DNA of 55,147 nucleotides from assembly GCF_022802975.1 (NCBI RefSeq), contig NZ_JAFEVZ010000018.1, positions 1 to 55,147 on the forward strand. The letters are read 5' to 3'. Source of the DNA: Flavobacterium pectinovorum. GTDB lineage: Bacteria > Bacteroidota > Bacteroidia > Flavobacteriales > Flavobacteriaceae. How positions within the stretch are numbered: position 1 is the first letter of the stretch; every line of letters begins with the position of its first letter. Of this stretch, positions 1-9,356 are shown in pieces. The notes below the pieces were generated by a model that made no database searches, was not told the origin of the DNA, and was given only the letters and a program-made list of their open reading frames with translations. The position numbers and the translations under genes were made by a program.

Positions 1-2
1 GT

Positions 3-224
3 TTTGAAGGATTGCGTAAAATGGATTTAATTCGTTGGAATAAGTTTGTTGCAACAATGAATTCAGTAGGTGCCGAAATAGGCGCCAATACAAATGCAAC
101 TGCGCAGCAATATGGCGGTTTAGGAGGTAAAAGTGTTACAGCAAGAAATTTGTTGTTTCCTATTCCTTCTTTAGAAATATTGTCTAATAAAGCATTAACG
201 CAAAGTGAACTCTGGTTACAATAA
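3..224 (+). CDS. SusD/RagB family outer-membrane lipoprotein, C-terminal fragment (5' end outside window)
   Basis: This is the last 73 codons of a gene that enters the window already open; the frame can be read from base 3. It begins FEGLRKMDLIRWNKF, which matches the conserved SusD/RagB stretch 'E..FEG.R..DL.RW'. It ends with FPIPSLEILSNKALTQSE, the usual SusD 'FPIP..EI..N..L.QN' tail. SusD proteins are surface lipoproteins that bind glycan and form a lid on the SusC transporter, so a susC gene is expected just upstream, outside the window. A strong terminator follows at once. The nearby GH88, sulfatase and related genes on the same strand indicate it belongs to their utilisation locus. Confidence 0.85.
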   Translation, partial: FEGLRKMDLIRWNKFVATMNSVGAEIGANTNATAQQYGGLGGKSVTARNLLFPIPSLEILSNKALTQSELWLQ

Positions 225-230
225 AAATAA

Positions 231-259
231 ATCCGGAAGAGCATTTCTTCCGGTTTTTT
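231..259 (+). terminator. Intrinsic terminator after susD fragment
   Basis: Inverted repeat CCGGAAGA (233-240) / TCTTCCGG (246-253) with a 5-nt loop, followed by six T. It lies 7 bases after the susD stop and about 50 bases before the GH88 start, so it separates or attenuates SusCD from the downstream enzyme genes. Confidence 0.8.
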
Positions 260-312
260 AAATAATTCCCGAAATTGCATTTTGAAAGAAACAAACTCAT
301 AACAATTAAAAA

Positions 313-1515
313 ATGAAAAAAATCATATTAGTATTCCTGTGTTTTTTTAGCCTTTTCAGTTTTGCTCAAAAGTCAAAGGATTATGCTGCAATGAAAAAAA
401 TAATTGCTAATAATTTTGCTTTTGCTGCAAAGCAATACCAATATCTGGAGAAGGCTACGCCTGTAGATTCCATGCCCAAAACGTTTAAAGATAATCGTCA
501 TGTTAATTCGGATGTTTATTGGTGGTGTAGTGGTTTTTACCCGGGAACACTTCTATATATTTATGAGTATACTAAAAAGCCCTTGATTCTGGATGAAGCC
601 AAAAAAAGACTGGCAATTTTAGATACGGTAAAATATTTTACTAAAAACCATGATTTAGGTTTTATGATGTTTTGCAGTTTCGGAAACGCTTATCGCCTGA
701 CAAAAAATGAAGAATATAAAAAAGTAATTCTGGAATCTTCAAAATCACTGGCAACCCGATATCGTCCGGATGCCAAGGTGATCCAGTCCTGGGAAATTAC
801 CGATGGCGGATTGAGGCAAAAAGGTTTTGTTGGCCCGGTTATTATTGACAATATGATGAATATTGAAATGCTGGAATGGGCAAGCCAGAACAGTACCGAT
901 AAAAGTTTTGCAGACATAGCCAGAAATCATGCAAACAGCACCATAAAAAATCATTTCAGGCCTGATTACAGCAGTTATCATGTACTGGATTATGATTTAA
1001 CCACAGGAGAAGTCCGCAAGAAAGTTACAGCACAAGGTTTTTCAGATTCGAGTGCATGGAGCAGGGGACAAGGATGGGCATTATATGGTTACACGATGAT
1101 GTACCGTTTTACAAAAGATCCGACTTATTTAAAACAGGCACAGGGAATTGCAAAATTTATACTGAATCATCCAAATTTACCTGCTGATAAAGTTCCGTAC
1201 TGGGATTTTGATGCTACGGAAATTCCTAATGCTTTGCGTGATGTATCTGCTGCATCAGTTTATGCATCAGCATTGTTAGAGTTAGGGCAATATACTTCAG
1301 GAGAAGAAAAACAAAATTACGTCGATGTTGCCAAAACCATTCTGAAATCATTATCGGGCTCAAAATATCGTGCTCAGTTAGGTACGAATGGCGGATTTTT
1401 ATTGATGCATAGTGTCGGTTCGATTCCGCATAAAAGCGAAATTGATGTTCCGTTAACGTATGCCGATTATTATTTCCTGGAAGCATTATTACGTTATAAA
1501 AAGTGGTATTTATAA
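313..1515 (+). CDS. Secreted GH88-family unsaturated glucuronyl/galacturonyl hydrolase
   Basis: This 400-residue protein has an N-terminal signal peptide (residues 1-18, ending FSFAQ) and the alpha/alpha-barrel signature of GH88. The signature includes WCSGFYPGTL near residue 71, NHDLGF with D114, and IIDNMMNIEML with D179. In characterised GH88 unsaturated glucuronyl hydrolases two Asp residues about 60 apart do substrate recognition and proton transfer, and D114/D179 fit that spacing. SRGQGWALYG is also typical. These enzymes remove the 4,5-unsaturated uronic acid that a polysaccharide lyase leaves on oligosaccharides. The downstream neighbours (sulfatase, dehydrogenase, DUF4861) agree with uronate glycan breakdown. 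GH88 versus GH105 cannot be fully separated by eye; GH88 is favoured. Confidence 0.85.
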   Translation: MKKIILVFLCFFSLFSFAQKSKDYAAMKKIIANNFAFAAKQYQYLEKATPVDSMPKTFKDNRHVNSDVYWWCSGFYPGTLLYIYEYTKKPLILDEAKKRLAILDTVKYFTKNHDLGFMMFCSFGNAYRLTKNEEYKKVILESSKSLATRYRPDAKVIQSWEITDGGLRQKGFVGPVIIDNMMNIEMLEWASQNSTDKSFADIARNHANSTIKNHFRPDYSSYHVLDYDLTTGEVRKKVTAQGFSDSSAWSRGQGWALYGYTMMYRFTKDPTYLKQAQGIAKFILNHPNLPADKVPYWDFDATEIPNALRDVSAASVYASALLELGQYTSGEEKQNYVDVAKTILKSLSGSKYRAQLGTNGGFLLMHSVGSIPHKSEIDVPLTYADYYFLEALLRYKKWYL

Positions 1516-1532
1516 ATTGTTTGGTTAACTAT

Positions 1533-1640
1533 TTCAATACATAAGGATAGCTTTTAAATTGCTAAAGGTTTTTTGCTGGTCTCAATCTATCTATAATTTT
1601 AGCTGAAAATTATAATTTAAAGCTATCTTCTATGTGTTGA
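1533..1640. repeat. Imperfect palindromic element between GH88 and beta-helix genes
   Basis: The left arm near 1533-1560 (TCAATACATA then GGATAGCTTT) is mirrored near 1613-1640 (AAAGCTATC then TATGTGTTGA), with a few mismatches. A second inner stem, ATAATTTT/AAAATTAT, lies close to 1592-1611. The nested structure resembles the other palindromic elements of this window, and the right arm carries the same CTATGTGTT-like end. It could fold as mRNA between two genes of one operon. Confidence 0.5.
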
Positions 1641-1695
1641 ATAAATTGCATTATGCTGTTTTAAAGGATGTACGGTTTATACTAAAAACGATAAG

Positions 1696-3258
1696 ATGTA
1701 TAATTTTAATAAAAAACATATTCGAACAGGGTTTATTGCAGCTTTGAATTTGTTTGCTGTCACATTATCGGCTCAGCAAGAATCCAAAATATTTGAAGAT
1801 TACAAGAAAGACAAGACCCTTTTGCCTGATTTCTCTTATGCGGGTTACCACCATGGCGAAAAGGCAATTCCGAATGTAACTAACTATAAAATCTTTGATG
1901 TTACTTCTTTTGGAGCAAAACCAGATGACAGGATTTCTGATAAAGCAGCCATTCAAAAAGCAATTGACGCTGCGAATAAAAACGGTTCGGGAATTGTTTT
2001 TTTTCCGAAAGGGAGATTCTTAGTTAATGAAGATGGCGATCCTGCTAATTCTATTATTTCAAAAAAAGGGCATATTGTTTTCAGAGGAAGCGGCTCCAGG
2101 AAAGGAGGAACAGAGTTGTATATGAAAAACGCTCTTCCACCCGCTGATCCTTCTAAAATGTGGACAGTTCCGCCGTTATTTATTTTTGGCAGTGGTGGTT
2201 CTGATAAAAAAATAGGTGAGGTTACGCAGGCAGCTTCTATTGGGGAATTCACTATAAAATTAAATACCACCGAAGGTCTGGCAGAAGGTGATTGGATTGT
2301 TATAAAATTACTTGATAACAATAAAGACTTAATTGCATCAGAATTAAAAAACAATAAAGTTGAACCGGAATGGACTTATCTTCTAGAGAAAGGAATCGAT
2401 GTCAAAGTTTTTTATCAGATTAAAAATATAGAGAAAGATGCAGTAACACTTTTTGCACCTGTTTCGTATACAATTGATCCGAAATACAAATGGGAAGTTT
2501 ACAAATTCGCCAACAGTGAAGAGGTTGGGATCGAAGATATTGCATTTGTGGGTAACTGGACAGAAAAATTTGTTCACCACCGTTCCTGGAAAGACGATAG
2601 CGGTTTTACGATGCTGAATATTAGAAGAAACACTAATTCATGGATGAAAAATTGCCGTTTTACAGATTGTAGTGTCGCAGCAACAATTGCACAAAGCGCT
2701 AATATTTCTGTTTTAAATTGTAAAATTGATGGAAACGCAGGCCATCAGGCGATAAATTCGAATGGATCTACAAATGTGTTGATTGCAAATTGTGTTGATG
2801 AGGCTTCACAATGGCATTCTTTTGGTTCATCACATGGAGCTATGAATACGGTAATTTGGAGATGTAAATATCCTTCGACTACTTGTTTTGAGTCACATTC
2901 GAGCCAGCCCAGAAATACATTACTGGATAATGTCGAAGGCGGTTTAATGAATGGCCGTGCAGATGGTGCAAAAGAAAATATGCCCAATCATATGCAGGGT
3001 CTGGTGCTGTGGAATTACAAACAAACGAATGAAGCTGTAAAAGATTTTGAGTTTTGGCCTTCTCCGGAAGTATTTGAATGGTGGAGAATTCTTAATCCAA
3101 TAGTGGTTGGTTTTACAAGCAAGGGTACGACTTTTAAAATGGAACAGATCGGACAGTCAGAATCAATTGGTCAAGCTGTTGAACCCGCTTCATTATATTT
3201 GGCTCAACTGAAATTAAGACTGAAAAAGCTGCCAAAATGGATTCAGGAAATTCAATAA
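1696..3258 (+). CDS. Secreted right-handed beta-helix protein, pectate-lyase superfamily
   Basis: 520 residues with a signal peptide ending near TLSAQQ (residue 27). The segment FDVTSFGAKPDD..SDKAAIQKAIDAA (about residues 67-95) is the classic start of a pectate_lyase_3 / GH28-like parallel beta-helix. It is followed by VFFPKGRFLV and many short repeats rich in N and G, such as NSWMKNCRFTDC and SANISVLNCKIDG, that fit helix coils. Proteins of this fold are lyases, hydrolases or epimerases on acidic glycans. No specific catalytic set can be assigned by eye. Lying between a GH88 and a sulfatase, it is the best candidate in the window for the chain-cleaving enzyme that supplies unsaturated ends to GH88. 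The C-terminal part may correspond to an uncharacterised DUF. Confidence 0.7.
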   Translation: MYNFNKKHIRTGFIAALNLFAVTLSAQQESKIFEDYKKDKTLLPDFSYAGYHHGEKAIPNVTNYKIFDVTSFGAKPDDRISDKAAIQKAIDAANKNGSGIVFFPKGRFLVNEDGDPANSIISKKGHIVFRGSGSRKGGTELYMKNALPPADPSKMWTVPPLFIFGSGGSDKKIGEVTQAASIGEFTIKLNTTEGLAEGDWIVIKLLDNNKDLIASELKNNKVEPEWTYLLEKGIDVKVFYQIKNIEKDAVTLFAPVSYTIDPKYKWEVYKFANSEEVGIEDIAFVGNWTEKFVHHRSWKDDSGFTMLNIRRNTNSWMKNCRFTDCSVAATIAQSANISVLNCKIDGNAGHQAINSNGSTNVLIANCVDEASQWHSFGSSHGAMNTVIWRCKYPSTTCFESHSSQPRNTLLDNVEGGLMNGRADGAKENMPNHMQGLVLWNYKQTNEAVKDFEFWPSPEVFEWWRILNPIVVGFTSKGTTFKMEQIGQSESIGQAVEPASLYLAQLKLRLKKLPKWIQEIQ

Positions 3259-3269
3259 AAAAGATAATT

Positions 3270-4751
3270 ATGAAACAGATAAAATACAGTTTTTATACTA
3301 AATTTTTCTTTTTAGGTGCAATCGTATTTGGGCTTTCGGCTTTTGCACAAAATAAATCTAAGTCTAAAAAAGCACCCAATTTGCTGATTATTTTAGCTGA
3401 TCAATGGAGAGGTCAGGCATTGGGATTTGAAGGAAAAGAGCCGGTTATGACTCCTTTTTTGGATGATTATGCTAAAGAAAGTCTGGTGCTGGGACAAATG
3501 GTGAGTAACTATCCGGTTTGTTCTCCGGCAAGGGCGATGCTCATGACAGGCCAGTATCCGATAAAAAACCATGTGTACAGTAATGTAAATTCTTCATCAG
3601 CGCCTTTTGGAATTGAATTACAACATGACGCTGTTTGTTGGTCTGATGTTTTAAAGGCAAATGGATATTCTAACGGATATATTGGAAAATGGCATCTTGA
3701 TTCTCCTTACAAACCTTATATCCCGACATCAAACAATATTGGCCCGGTAGCCTGGAACGAATGGACTTCGCCGGATAAAAGACATGGTTTTGACTATTGG
3801 TATGCTTATGGAACGTATGATGAACATGACAGGCCAATGTATTGGGATACCAATGATAAAAGAGATGATTTTAAATACGTGAATCAATGGGGGCCCATTC
3901 ATGAAGCGGATAAAGCACTGGCTTTTTTCAAAAATGAAAGCGGGAATATCCGTAAAACGGATGCTCCTTTTTCACTAGTCGTTTCAATGAATCCACCACA
4001 TTCGGAATACCAGACTGTTCCAAAAAACTATTATGATTTATACAAGGATGTTCCTTTGGAAGATTTAGTAAAAGATCCTAATATTCCGCCAGCAGGAACA
4101 GAATTAGGCGATCAGTACCGAAAAGATGTTCGTTATTACTATGCCAATATCACGGGAGTTGATGAACAGATAGGCCGAATTCTGCAGGGCTTAAAAGATC
4201 AGAAACTGGATGAAAATACTATTGTGGTTATTATGGCCGACCATGGAAATTGTCTCGGGAAACATTCCGAAATATCCAAAAATAACATTTTTGAAGAGTC
4301 ATTAAGAATTCCCTTTATCGTTAATTGGAAAGGTCATATTCAGCCAAGAAAGGACAATGTATTCTTAGGAAGTCTTCCCGACATTTATCCAACCCTTCTG
4401 GAATTAATGGGAATGAAAGGCAAAATACCTAAAAATTTAGATGGTAAAAGCTTCGCAAAATACTACCTGAACGGAAAAGGAGAAAAACCAAAAGAACAAT
4501 ATATTTTGGGAGCGATTGTCAGTAATAATGTTGATATGAATACCGGTTTCAGAGGGATTCGTACAAACGATTACAAACTGGCTTTTGTGAAGAAAAAAGG
4601 TAAAGGCGAATATGTATTATACGATTTAAAAGCAGATCCTTTTGAACTGACTAATATTTATAAACCGGATTTACCAATTGTGAAAAAATTACAGCCTGTT
4701 TTATTTCAATGGATTGAAAAAACAAAAGACGGCTTTGTGATAGATAAATAA
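3270..4751 (+). CDS. Secreted S1-family formylglycine sulfatase
   Basis: 493 residues from the ATG at 3270, which gives a clean signal peptide ending SAFAQ (residue 27). An upstream in-frame ATG at 3237 would overlap the previous gene and put extra residues before the signal, so I reject it. The motif CSPAR at residues 84-88 is the C-x-P-x-R sequence in which Cys becomes formylglycine. LADQ (42-45) and MADHGNCLGKHS supply metal ligands of the alkaline-phosphatase fold. S1 sulfatases remove sulfate esters from glycans. Its place in the locus implies a sulfated uronic acid polymer. The stop overlaps the first possible start of the next gene, so translation is probably coupled. Confidence 0.88.
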   Translation: MKQIKYSFYTKFFFLGAIVFGLSAFAQNKSKSKKAPNLLIILADQWRGQALGFEGKEPVMTPFLDDYAKESLVLGQMVSNYPVCSPARAMLMTGQYPIKNHVYSNVNSSSAPFGIELQHDAVCWSDVLKANGYSNGYIGKWHLDSPYKPYIPTSNNIGPVAWNEWTSPDKRHGFDYWYAYGTYDEHDRPMYWDTNDKRDDFKYVNQWGPIHEADKALAFFKNESGNIRKTDAPFSLVVSMNPPHSEYQTVPKNYYDLYKDVPLEDLVKDPNIPPAGTELGDQYRKDVRYYYANITGVDEQIGRILQGLKDQKLDENTIVVIMADHGNCLGKHSEISKNNIFEESLRIPFIVNWKGHIQPRKDNVFLGSLPDIYPTLLELMGMKGKIPKNLDGKSFAKYYLNGKGEKPKEQYILGAIVSNNVDMNTGFRGIRTNDYKLAFVKKKGKGEYVLYDLKADPFELTNIYKPDLPIVKKLQPVLFQWIEKTKDGFVIDK

Positions 4752-4774
4752 TGCAAACAATAATAACAACTACA

Positions 4775-5557
4775 ATGAATTTATTTGATTTAAAAGGAAA
4801 GAAAGCAGTAATTACAGGCGGAATCCATGGTTTAGGAATGGCTATGGCAGAAGGATTGGCACAAGCAGGAGCCGAATTAATTATAACCAATAATACTTTG
4901 GAGCCTCTGGAAACTGCAATTGAATATTATAAAAGTAAAGGGTATAAAGCGACAGGTTATGTTTTTGATGTAACGGATGAAGTCGAAGCTGAAAAGCAAG
5001 TAGAAGCCATGGAAGCTGCACACGGTCAAATAGATATTTTGGTTAACAATGCCGGAATTATCATGCGTGTAATGGCTATTGATATGAAAGTGGAAGATTT
5101 CCGAAAAGTAATTGATGTTGATTTGGTTGGTGTATTCATCATGTCAAAATTGGTTGCCAAAGGAATGATTGCAAGAAAGGCAGGAAAAATTATCAATATT
5201 TGTTCTATGATGAGCGAACTGGGGCGTGATAATGTGAGCGCGTATGCTTCTGCAAAAGGAGGTTTAAAAATGCTGACAAGAAGCCTTGCTACTGAATGGG
5301 CAAGACATAATATTCAGGTTAACGGAATTGGCCCTGGTTATTTTGCAACCTCACAGACAGAACCAATTCGTGTTGATGGTCATCCGTTTAATGAGTTTAT
5401 TATCAGCAGAACACCTGCAGGGCGTTGGGGAGATCCGGAAGACCTTGCCGGAACAGCTGTGTTTTTAGCTTCAGACGCAAGTAACTTTGTTAACGGACAG
5501 GTTATTTATGTAGACGGAGGAATTCTTGCAACCATTGGGAAACCTTCTAATGAATAA
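4775..5557 (+). CDS. Short-chain dehydrogenase/reductase, gluconate 5-dehydrogenase-like
   Basis: The start at 4775 (MNLFDLKGKK) matches how family members begin; an in-frame ATG at 4751 adds eight unlikely residues. From 4775 it is 260 residues. It shows the Rossmann motif TGGIHGLG (14-21), NNAG (91-94), and the Ser-Tyr-Lys set S144 with Y157-x3-K161. The tail RTPAGRWGDPEDLAG then YVDGGILA.IGK is typical of gluconate 5-dehydrogenase-type enzymes and of KduD-like enzymes that reduce keto-uronates made after GH88/GH105 action. It is cytoplasmic. It follows the sulfatase directly and probably acts on the released uronate product. The precise substrate is not readable. Confidence 0.8.
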   Translation: MNLFDLKGKKAVITGGIHGLGMAMAEGLAQAGAELIITNNTLEPLETAIEYYKSKGYKATGYVFDVTDEVEAEKQVEAMEAAHGQIDILVNNAGIIMRVMAIDMKVEDFRKVIDVDLVGVFIMSKLVAKGMIARKAGKIINICSMMSELGRDNVSAYASAKGGLKMLTRSLATEWARHNIQVNGIGPGYFATSQTEPIRVDGHPFNEFIISRTPAGRWGDPEDLAGTAVFLASDASNFVNGQVIYVDGGILATIGKPSNE

Positions 5558-5628
5558 TAAACCTCAGTTTCTACTGATATTACTTTAAAATAGCAGTAGA
5601 AATTATCTCAAAATTTCACCTTTATATC

Positions 5629-6759
5629 ATGAAAAACACTAAATGCATTTCTTTATTTTTCCTTTTGTTGCCATTAATACTTTTGTCCCAAAATAAAGCA
5701 GCTATCGAAATCCAAAATAACTCAGATTTAGAAAGAAATGAAACGGTAGTGGCTGTTAAATGGGAAACAGTCTTATCTCATTTTCCTCAAATAGATACTT
5801 CAAATTTTGTGGTAATTAATGCTGCGACAAAAAAACAGATTCCGTATCAATTAGAACATAAAGGGCTTCGGGGAATTCAAAATTTATTGGTACAGGTAAG
5901 TGTTAAAGCAAAAACCACTCTTCGTCTTTTTGTACAAAAAGGAAAACCTAATTTGGTTGAAACGAAAACCTATGCCCGTTTTGTACCCGAACGTAAGGAT
6001 GATTTTGCATGGGAAAATGATAAAATAGCTTTTCGAACCTACGGAAAAGCTATTGAAAATACCAACGAAGATGCTTATGGTTTTGATGTTTGGGTAAAAA
6101 GAACCGATAAAATGGTGATTAACGAACGTTACAAAATAGGGAATTACCACAAAGACAATGGCAACGGAATGGATTATTACCATGTTGGTCACACATTAGG
6201 TGCCGGCAACATGGCTCCTTATATTAAAGATACGATTCGCTATTCTGCCAATTATCATCAATGGAAAGTATTAGACAACGGTCCGTTACGCACTACTTTT
6301 CAGCTTGTTTATGACGAATGGAATGCAGGCGGTATAAAAGTAAAAGCGGTAAAAACCATTTCTCTCGATGCCGGATCTCAGCTAAATCGCGTAGAAAACG
6401 TATATACTTTTGAAGACAATAAGCCTATGCCGGTTGTGGTCGGAATTATTAAAAGACCAGGACCTGGTATTATTTCATTAGATGAACAAAAAGGAATTAC
6501 AGGTTATTGGGAACCAACGGTTAAAGAAGACGGCACAACAGGTGTTGGCTCAATTCTGACTACTCCTGTAAAAAATATGCTTGTAAATAACGAGCAGATA
6601 TTAGCAGTTACAGAAGTAACAAACAATGAACCAATCGTTTATTACACAGGTGCTGCGTGGGATAAAGCAGGTAAAATCACAAACTCAGTTCAATGGTTTG
6701 AGTACCTGAATCGTTTTTCACAAGAGTTGAAAAATCCTATGTTGGTAAGTTTGAAATAA
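5629..6759 (+). CDS. Secreted DUF4861 protein, probable uronate-glycan enzyme
   Basis: 376 residues with a signal peptide ending LLSQN (residue 22), then a beta-rich body. The opening AAIEIQNNSDLERNETVVAV, the central HVGHTLGAGNMAPY and the end ELKNPMLVSLK match what I recall of DUF4861 proteins, which recur in Bacteroidetes loci for pectin, ulvan and similar glycans. At least one secreted protein of this general type has been reported as an oligosaccharide dehydratase making unsaturated uronyl ends. I am not certain it is the same family, so the activity is only suggested. It closes the utilisation locus; about 250 bases with no gene follow. Confidence 0.65.
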   Translation: MKNTKCISLFFLLLPLILLSQNKAAIEIQNNSDLERNETVVAVKWETVLSHFPQIDTSNFVVINAATKKQIPYQLEHKGLRGIQNLLVQVSVKAKTTLRLFVQKGKPNLVETKTYARFVPERKDDFAWENDKIAFRTYGKAIENTNEDAYGFDVWVKRTDKMVINERYKIGNYHKDNGNGMDYYHVGHTLGAGNMAPYIKDTIRYSANYHQWKVLDNGPLRTTFQLVYDEWNAGGIKVKAVKTISLDAGSQLNRVENVYTFEDNKPMPVVVGIIKRPGPGIISLDEQKGITGYWEPTVKEDGTTGVGSILTTPVKNMLVNNEQILAVTEVTNNEPIVYYTGAAWDKAGKITNSVQWFEYLNRFSQELKNPMLVSLK

Positions 6760-7007
6760 AGGGAGTTATTGTTATTAGAAATCGAAAACTATATTGTCTT
6801 TTGTTGGATAAGCTTCAATTAATGAAAATAAAAGAGATAAATTCTTTGATATGTATTGTTCTAAAAAAGTTATTAGATAAAAATAAATTTTAAATTGCTT
6901 AAAAACTTTTATTTGATTCTGACTGATGCAACAGAACCTTTAAAACGTATTACTTTTGTAATCAGTTTTTCAAAAGCTTTTTTATTTTAATGATTTATAC
7001 TTAACAC

Positions 7008-9266
7008 ATGACCCTGCGTTATATTTTAGCTTGTTTTTTGTTGTTCTTCATACTAAATTGGAATTGCTATTCGAATAGGTATGCTTATAGTAATAACTCT
7101 TTAAAAAATCAGGGAAGTTCTTTTCAGGTGACGTCAAAAATTAAATATTTTCTGCAGCGTGGTACCCATTTTCTGTATAAACCTGAGAGTTTCAAAGCAG
7201 ATATGGACAGTGCAAGATTTAATTTTAATAAAGCTTCTATTCTAAGTCAAAAAATTAAAAATCAGGATTTAATACATGAATGTTTATTTTATTATGGTGA
7301 AGTTTTATTTGAAGAAAATAATTACACCATGGCTATAAAAAACTTTGATAAAATTATAGCGTTCTACCAAAAAAACAATCGGTTCGAAAAAGAAGCAAAA
7401 ATGTGGGAAGTATTGGGAGCACGATTATTCTGGAAATTCCCCCGATCCTTTAACACTTTAGAAAAATCAGCAAATTATTTTGATAAGGCAAGTCTGCTTT
7501 ATAAGAATCTTGGGCTTCAGGAAAAGTATGCTTATGCCGTAAAAAGTAAAGCAGATGCACATTTAAATCAGGGAAGGCTGGATTTAGCAGAGAAAGAGCT
7601 GCTTCAGGTTTTGGATATTTACAATAAAATTGGATATAAAAAACTGCATTTTACATACGATCTTCTTGCCGATACGCAACGTCTTAAAGGTGATCTTGGT
7701 AAAAGTCTTAACTACTCATTGCTCTGTGTTAAAAGCATGGAGAGTACAGGCGATTATAGATTTGCCCCCGATTTTTATGAACAATTAGCGGTGGCTTACA
7801 AAGATTTGGGTAATCATCAACTCAGTATAGAATTATTAAAAAAAGCCATATCCATTTTAAAATCTGATAAAGAAGCAGACTTTGCTAATCTATATGAGTT
7901 TACAGACCTACTAAGCAAAGAACTGTGCGAAGTAAATCAACATAAAGAAGCCTTACATCAGGTTCAAAAAATTATCAAAGAATATCCTCCTAAGGAAAAT
8001 GTACATAAAGCCCGCATTTTAGGATCGTTGGCTTATTGTTATAATAAGAATAAGCAAGTTGAACTGGCTGAGTCTAATTATTTAAAAATGATTCACTTGT
8101 ATGAAAAGAAAGGCCATGGGTTTTATATCATTAATTTATCCGAGGCTTATTTTCAATTGGGAAAGTTTTATCAGGAGCATAAAAAATATGAAAAGGCAAA
8201 AAACAATTTTGAAAAATCACTTAATTTTTCAAAAGGAATTGTAGAACTTAATCAAGTAAAAGAAGCTAATCTATACTTATTCAAGATAGATTCCGTTCAG
8301 GGAAAATATTTTTCGGCAATAAAATATTTTCAAAAATATAAAAATCTTAATGATTCTATTTTTAATGAAAAAAAGAACAAGCAAATAGAAGAACTGCAAA
8401 TTTTATACGGTTTAGAAAAAAAAGAAAAAGAATTTTCTAATCTAAAACTTGCCATGGATGCTGAAAAAGAAAAAACCACCCAGGCTCAAAACATGATAAA
8501 ATTTGGAGCTGGTATTGTACTGCTTCTTTTGGCTTGTATTGTTGTTTTCTGGAAAGGTTATCAGTCTAAACAAAAGAATAACAAACTTCTCATAAGTCAA
8601 AAAAACGAAATTGATCAAAAAAACAGTGCGCTTCAGAAGTTAGTATCCGAGAAAGAATCGCTTATGAAAGAGATTCATCACAGGGTAAAAAACAATCTGC
8701 AGATCGTAATGAGTCTTTTGAGTTCCCAGTCTAATACCTTAAAAAACAAGGAAGCTTTTGATGCCATTCAAAAAAGTCAGCAAAGATTGTACGCGATCTC
8801 TCTTTTACATCAAAAATTATATAAGACTGATATTGTGCGCGAAATCGAAATGAAAAATTATATTGATGATTTACTACATAATTTCGCAGATACTTTTGAT
8901 CTGGAAAATCGTATCCATTTTGAAATAGAGGTTGAGGCTATAGAGCTGGATGAAGCCCAGGCTGTATCTGTCGGATTAATTTTAAACGAAACGGTTACGA
9001 ACAGTATTAAACACGCTTTTCCTGACAAGAACCAGGGAACTATTGCTATTGTATTTAAATCTCAGGATAGTAATAAAATACTATTTCAAATTAGCGATAA
9101 TGGTATTGGATTGCCGGAAGACTTTTGTTTTGATGCTTCTTCAACATTAGGTATCAGCTTAATTAAAGGATTAGCCGAACAACTGGATGGGGAAGTGTCT
9201 TTTATTAATGATAATGGATTGACAGTGCGGGTTGAATTTATTAGAAGTCTTGTTTTGAAACAATAA
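7008..9266 (+). CDS. TPR-containing membrane histidine kinase (HisKA_2/HATPase)
   Basis: 752 residues: an N-terminal signal or membrane segment (about 1-22), a long helical region with several TPR-like repeats (about 50-470; for example EECLFYYGEVLFEENNYTMA-like units), a membrane helix at about 499-518 and then a coiled coil. The kinase domain starts KEIHHRVKNNLQ with the H-box at residues 557-558, which marks the HisKA_2 class. It ends in a HATPase with LNETVTNSIKHAF and SDNGIGLP. The TPRs face the periplasm. No response regulator is adjacent. The receiver/sigma-54 activator at 14777-16132 is the nearest candidate partner. A TAnnTTTG-like -7 box (TACTTTTG) lies at 6951-6958. Confidence 0.88.
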   Translation: MTLRYILACFLLFFILNWNCYSNRYAYSNNSLKNQGSSFQVTSKIKYFLQRGTHFLYKPESFKADMDSARFNFNKASILSQKIKNQDLIHECLFYYGEVLFEENNYTMAIKNFDKIIAFYQKNNRFEKEAKMWEVLGARLFWKFPRSFNTLEKSANYFDKASLLYKNLGLQEKYAYAVKSKADAHLNQGRLDLAEKELLQVLDIYNKIGYKKLHFTYDLLADTQRLKGDLGKSLNYSLLCVKSMESTGDYRFAPDFYEQLAVAYKDLGNHQLSIELLKKAISILKSDKEADFANLYEFTDLLSKELCEVNQHKEALHQVQKIIKEYPPKENVHKARILGSLAYCYNKNKQVELAESNYLKMIHLYEKKGHGFYIINLSEAYFQLGKFYQEHKKYEKAKNNFEKSLNFSKGIVELNQVKEANLYLFKIDSVQGKYFSAIKYFQKYKNLNDSIFNEKKNKQIEELQILYGLEKKEKEFSNLKLAMDAEKEKTTQAQNMIKFGAGIVLLLLACIVVFWKGYQSKQKNNKLLISQKNEIDQKNSALQKLVSEKESLMKEIHHRVKNNLQIVMSLLSSQSNTLKNKEAFDAIQKSQQRLYAISLLHQKLYKTDIVREIEMKNYIDDLLHNFADTFDLENRIHFEIEVEAIELDEAQAVSVGLILNETVTNSIKHAFPDKNQGTIAIVFKSQDSNKILFQISDNGIGLPEDFCFDASSTLGISLIKGLAEQLDGEVSFINDNGLTVRVEFIRSLVLKQ

Positions 9267-9303
9267 CTAATTTTTGAGACCTGAAACAGTCGATTTCTAG
9301 CGT

Positions 9304-9334
9304 AAAAAAAGCTGCCTAAAGGATAGACAGCTTT
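9304..9334 (-). terminator. Intrinsic terminator of the alpha/beta hydrolase gene
   Basis: Stem AAAGCTG (9308-9314) / CAGCTTT (9328-9334). On the minus strand the stem is followed by a run of seven T (A-run at 9304-9310). It lies 23 bases after the minus-strand hydrolase stop and also sits between two convergent genes. Confidence 0.7.
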
Positions 9335-9356
9335 GATGGATATTAGTATTTAAAAT

